This document shows, piece after piece, positions 60,309 to 64,000 of a stretch of DNA of 64,000 bases. The translations under genes and the position numbers were made by a program. Numbering within the stretch: the first letter of the stretch is position 1; the number at the start of each line of letters is the position of its first letter. The stretch is from Meghimatium bilineatum (lineage: Eukaryota; Mollusca; Gastropoda; Stylommatophora; Philomycidae): the NCBI GenBank assembly GCA_034231615.1, contig CM067317.1:17746264-17810263 (forward strand). Reading direction: 5' to 3'. The notes below the pieces were generated by a model. It did no database searches, was not told the origin of the DNA, and saw only the letters and a list, made by a program, of their open reading frames with translations.

Positions 60309-61778
60309 AATATCACAGTTGTCAAATTTTTCCTGCATATAATTTCTGTTATATCGTATCTATCAAAATATAGACTTCCCCCGATATATGTTTTTTCATT
60401 GTGTTAATACACTCTTGTGTTCAGTACATCGATTATGTCTAGTCTTTTGTGATTCATAAAACTATATTTCTATGTTATTACTCATATCCATTATTATATA
60501 ATGTTACTTTTGTATCTCGTATTTATCTTTACAAGATTATATTATTATTTATCAGAATTAAACTCAATATATATAAATATTCACACACACAGCCGTTTGG
60601 ATAAGATAATGAATATATATATATATAAATCAATGATCACACACACACCTTGGAGAACGTATTAATCTCAATATATATCAATAGTCTCACACGCCATTGG
60701 AGAAGGGTTGTGAGCCCACGGCCACGTATCAGTATTCAATTACAAATCATTCATGCGAATTACAAAAATACATTTCACTGTGTAATATATACACACACCT
60801 GCACTACATTGTTGCTTGAGTAAACATTCTGAATATTGGGCACTATCCCCCATGATCATGTTTCTTTAGGTAAAATACAGTACACATTGTAGAAACCAGT
60901 GATTTCCCAGTTTAAGCGAAGCTATGCTGTATTGTGAAGTTTCTGAATGTTAAGACATTGTTTAGTCTCTTTGATAGTTGTTCTGTAAATAGTTTATTTT
61001 TTGTATTCCGTTTCCTTTTCCATACTTGTTTTAGTGGGTATTATGGTAGTCTATTTTCGTTCATTCTATGTACATGTCCGATATAACTCTACCGCTTTTG
61101 GTTATCGTTGAAGGAATATATTGTTGTATGGTAACTTCTCGGATTTACTTGTATGATGTGATTCTTGCTAATCAAAATTTAAGAGTTGTCTTAGACATTT
61201 ATTTTCAAGTAACAATTGACATCACTGAAAAAATATAACATTTCACTGAACAAATACAATTTAATGCAACACACGAAGTAATACAGTATGTACTTCACAA
61301 GTCAATACAAAAACAAATAGTTAATAGCTCTTACAAACAGGAACCGATTCAACATATTTACTAAAACGTCTTTATGAGGAAAACAAATACAGCACACAAA
61401 AAGAGAAATAATAACAACAATAAACTGGAACAGCAAAAGCTGAATTTTTTTTTTAAAACACAGCAACTACAACCCACTGGATGACCGAGAAAGAAACACA
61501 ATTAGAATTTGTGTAAGGTGTGTTTATAAGCTACTGCCGAAATACATCATTGATGTGTTAGTTGTACAGATAATCACTGTTTCTTCTATGTTTTCTCAGT
61601 TCGTCGCTCAATATATTTTATGGACTGTTAAATATTTTGTTTTGTGTGATGTAACCCACATATTATGATCAGTGAATCGTATGGCTTTGCAATTTGTGTT
61701 ATTACATACGATGGATATATCCGTGTTAAAGAGAGTACTTTAGATCGGAAACTACTGAAATTTTCACTATACTATCTT
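60309..61778. other. AT-rich; imperfect CA/TA-rich repeat at 60550-60720
   Basis: Three loose units combine atatatataaat, cacacacac and a ttgg.gaa word. Otherwise no feature. Confidence 0.45.
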
Positions 61779-62169
61779 TTATGTAACACAATCAATGGTC
61801 TGTTTTATGTAACACGATCAATGATCTGTTTTATGTAACTCAATCAATGATCTGTTTTATGTAACACAATCAATGGTCTGTTTTATGTAACACAGTCAAT
61901 GGTCTGTTTTATGTAACACAATCAATGGTCTGTTTTATGTAACACATTCAATGATCTGTTTTATGTAACACAATCAATGGTCTGTTTTATGTAACACGAT
62001 CAATGGTCTGTTTTATGTAACACAATCAATGGTCTGTTTTATGTAACACAATCAATGGTCTGTTTTATGTAACACAATCAATGGTCTGTTTTATGTAACA
62101 CAATCAATGGTCTGTTTCATGTAACACAATCAATGGTCTGTTTTATGTAACACGATCAATGATCTGTTT
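61779..62169. repeat. 26-bp minisatellite, about 15 units
   Basis: Highly uniform units of tctgttttatgtaacacaat then caatgg. Variation is mostly single bases (cgatcaatga, cattcaatga), so the array is young or homogenised. Confidence 0.97.
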
Positions 62170-62424
62170 GGGATCTACTTCTCTCCGCAGGAACGTATAG
62201 TGAATTTTCTCAGTGTGATATACGTCTTCGAAATGCCAACTTTCTTAATGGTTTTTCTTCGAAATACCGTCCCCGCCAATGTATTTTGATGCAGCAGCCT
62301 GCTTGCATCGTAGCACCCCACGACACAGTCTCGCCTCTTGAAACATTCTTTTAGCGTCCAGGAAGTTAGCGAAATTAATCCTTTCTCGCACCTATGAAAG
62401 CTTCTACAATGCTCAAATTTTGAA

Positions 62425-62565
62425 AGCCTAAACCAGAATAAAGAAGGTCCTTATAAGACAGTTACTCTTTGCAGATGATGCTGCAATTACGATACACTCA
62501 AAAAAGAAATATCCTAACATAGCAATACAGCATAAACAATTCATCACCATTTTGAGATAGCACAA
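62425..62565 (+). mobile_element. LINE reverse transcriptase scrap
   Basis: Reads TRIKKVLIRQLLFADDAAIT, with the YADD-type catalytic box, then HSKKKYPNIAIQHKQFITI. It resembles the RDLLFADDCAL region of family G. No more of the element is present. Confidence 0.65.
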
Positions 62566-62604
62566 ACATACTTGTTCTAAAAGAATATTCACCTAATTTC
62601 TATA

Positions 62605-62765
62605 CTTCTTCTTCTTCTTCAGCGTTCATTCTCAAACTCCCACTGGATTTCTCTTGTAACAGGACAATGATCCTACAAGATTTCCAGTTGAATGTAGTCC
62701 AGAGAATGGAAATGCGTTGTGTTGCCTCTTTTGCACCAATGACCCAACACATCCGTCTTCCGTGG
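62605..62765 (-). mobile_element. SINE-B copy
   Basis: Minus orientation: cttcttcttcttcttcagcg, ttcattctcaaactcccact, aacaggacaatgatcctaca, gaatgtagtccagagaatgg, caatgacccaacacatccgt. The best reference copy of the family. Confidence 0.82.
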
Positions 62766-63599
62766 TACTTCTATACTATTTAACATATATTCCATACACA
62801 TTTTCAAAGCATAAGTTGAGTGTTGCATGAGTCTAGCGTATACCAAACTTCTATTTGTTTTCGCTACCGTTAAACTAATGTCGTACTTTGTCTCTGTTTT
62901 CGGAGTTTACATTGAATCGACCACTTAGATTTAAACTCTATACTATAGAAAATGCGCATGTGGGATAAATATATGGGAAAATACGAACCCATCAAAACTA
63001 ACTTTTACAAATATTCGGAACTAGTTCAAGGAAACATACAATATATTTAGTGTGTAAATAATTATTAAACCAACAACAAAGACTATCGTCCTTACCACAA
63101 TGAACATAATCGTCCCAGAAATCTTCTACAATAACGTAATTATATATTTTAATATTTTGGTATATTTGCAGTGATAAAAGTAAGAGATAACTTAACTAAA
63201 ATAAATATATTGGAAGATGATTTATTTGTTGGAAGTAAAAGAAATGTAGCAAGGAATACTGTTGATATTGTAGAATAGTATCGACATCCTGTCCGTGTGT
63301 TGTGGTGGCCATCGGTCTTTGTCTCTTCCTGGAAGAATGTACATAGATAATATGTAGCCATTATAAGAATCGATTGCAGGTATGCCTCAAGTAAAACTGT
63401 GTTTCAAGCAAGGAATTTGAAAGAACTGGGTGGTTAAGATTTACTAATCACAAAATGGCACATAATTTGACGTCTTATTCAGGTTTGCCAGATAGTTGTT
63501 ACAAATGTTTTTATGGCCAAAGAGTAGGTACATAATTATTTGACTCCAAAATAGAGAATGAAATACTAAAACATACTAAACACACATTAAACCCAGAAG
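62766..63599. other. No feature seen
   Basis: AT-rich, no recognised repeat or gene. Confidence 0.4.
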
Positions 63600-63800
63600 C
63601 AAAATGCAATTGAAATCAAATTTAATATCGTCTTGTATTCATTACTTTTTCATAGTGGACGACAATGTTATTAAACAATTTATGGAATTTGAAATTATTC
63701 AGGGAGTTAGACAAGGATACATAATGTTTAGAGTGAAGAAGACATACGATAAACGAGTAACGGGAATTTTGAGAATACATATACTTCCCCGTCTGTAGAA
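63600..63800 (+). mobile_element. LINE reverse transcriptase scrap (tentative)
   Basis: In the 64-codon frame 63604-63798, FEIIQGVRQGYIMFRV resembles the RGVRQGC(I/V)xSP box of non-LTR reverse transcriptases (compare GVRQGCVIS of the family C copy near 12885). Confidence 0.5.
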
Positions 63801-64000
63801 ATAGAAGGGACTCTTACTTGGATGCTCGGAGTGTTGCGCTGCCGGTTCAAAAATTACTTATTACTAAAACCTAACAAGCTAAATGGAATCTGTAGTTAAG
63901 ACATCTCATTGTGTCCACGGGTTTGGTGTTGTAAATCGGTTCCCAACCTTAGGTTACAATCCGATTCCTTGGATCATTTCATTTACAATATGCTTGAGGA
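63801..64000. other. No feature seen
   Basis: Nothing recognised up to the window edge. Confidence 0.4.

Overview
The window is AT-rich, repeat-dominated, intron-bearing animal DNA, most likely from an invertebrate. The evidence is a spliced receptor gene with GT-AG junctions, 5'-truncated non-LTR retrotransposons, a Penelope-like element, tRNA-type and non-tRNA SINEs, many minisatellites and long (TA)n tracts. The retroelement proteins look like those common in molluscs and other marine invertebrates, but I cannot name the species. Most open frames are broken transposon pieces.

Only one host gene is supported. It lies on the minus strand, with exons at 34648-34947 and 30599-30871 separated by a 3.8 kb intron. 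Together they encode a signal peptide and the first part of an extracellular ANF-receptor-type ligand-binding domain of a receptor guanylate cyclase (natriuretic-peptide-receptor-like). The transmembrane, kinase-homology and cyclase exons were not found and are probably to the left of the window. Exon 2 sits among retroelement fragments, and the intron carries a 43-bp minisatellite and a tRNA-like SINE.

Layout. 1-12.4 kb: gene-free, with minisatellites, two SINE-A copies and a retroelement 3' end. 12.4-16.4 kb: (TA)n, degenerate reverse transcriptase pieces, an hAT-like end and two minisatellites. 16.7-28.5 kb: a very large, old inverted repeat. Its left arm is about 16.7-23.19 kb, its right arm about 24.55-28.48 kb, with a 1.35 kb spacer. 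Both arms carry a decayed Tigger/pogo-like transposase start, and each arm later received its own insertions (a jockey-like LINE and a tRNA SINE on the left, SINE-A and a reverse transcriptase fragment on the right), several with clean target-site duplications. 28.5-30.3 kb: two retroelement fragments. 30.6-34.95 kb: the receptor gene. 37.3-41.1 kb: three LINE fragments. 41.2-45.2 kb: a Penelope-like element with terminal inverted repeats and a GIY-YIG domain, split by another LINE. 45.3-54.8 kb: SINEs, minisatellites and LINE pieces, including a 288-codon open reverse transcriptase C-terminus at 53.8-54.7 kb. 55-64 kb: (TA)n, SINE-B copies, a second jockey-like copy with a microsatellite expanded inside it, and a 26-bp minisatellite.

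Family labels C to H below are my own, for groups of related reverse transcriptase fragments in this window. SINE-A and SINE-B are two related short repeats ending in (GAA)n. All homology statements come from reading the sequence by eye; no alignment or database search was run.
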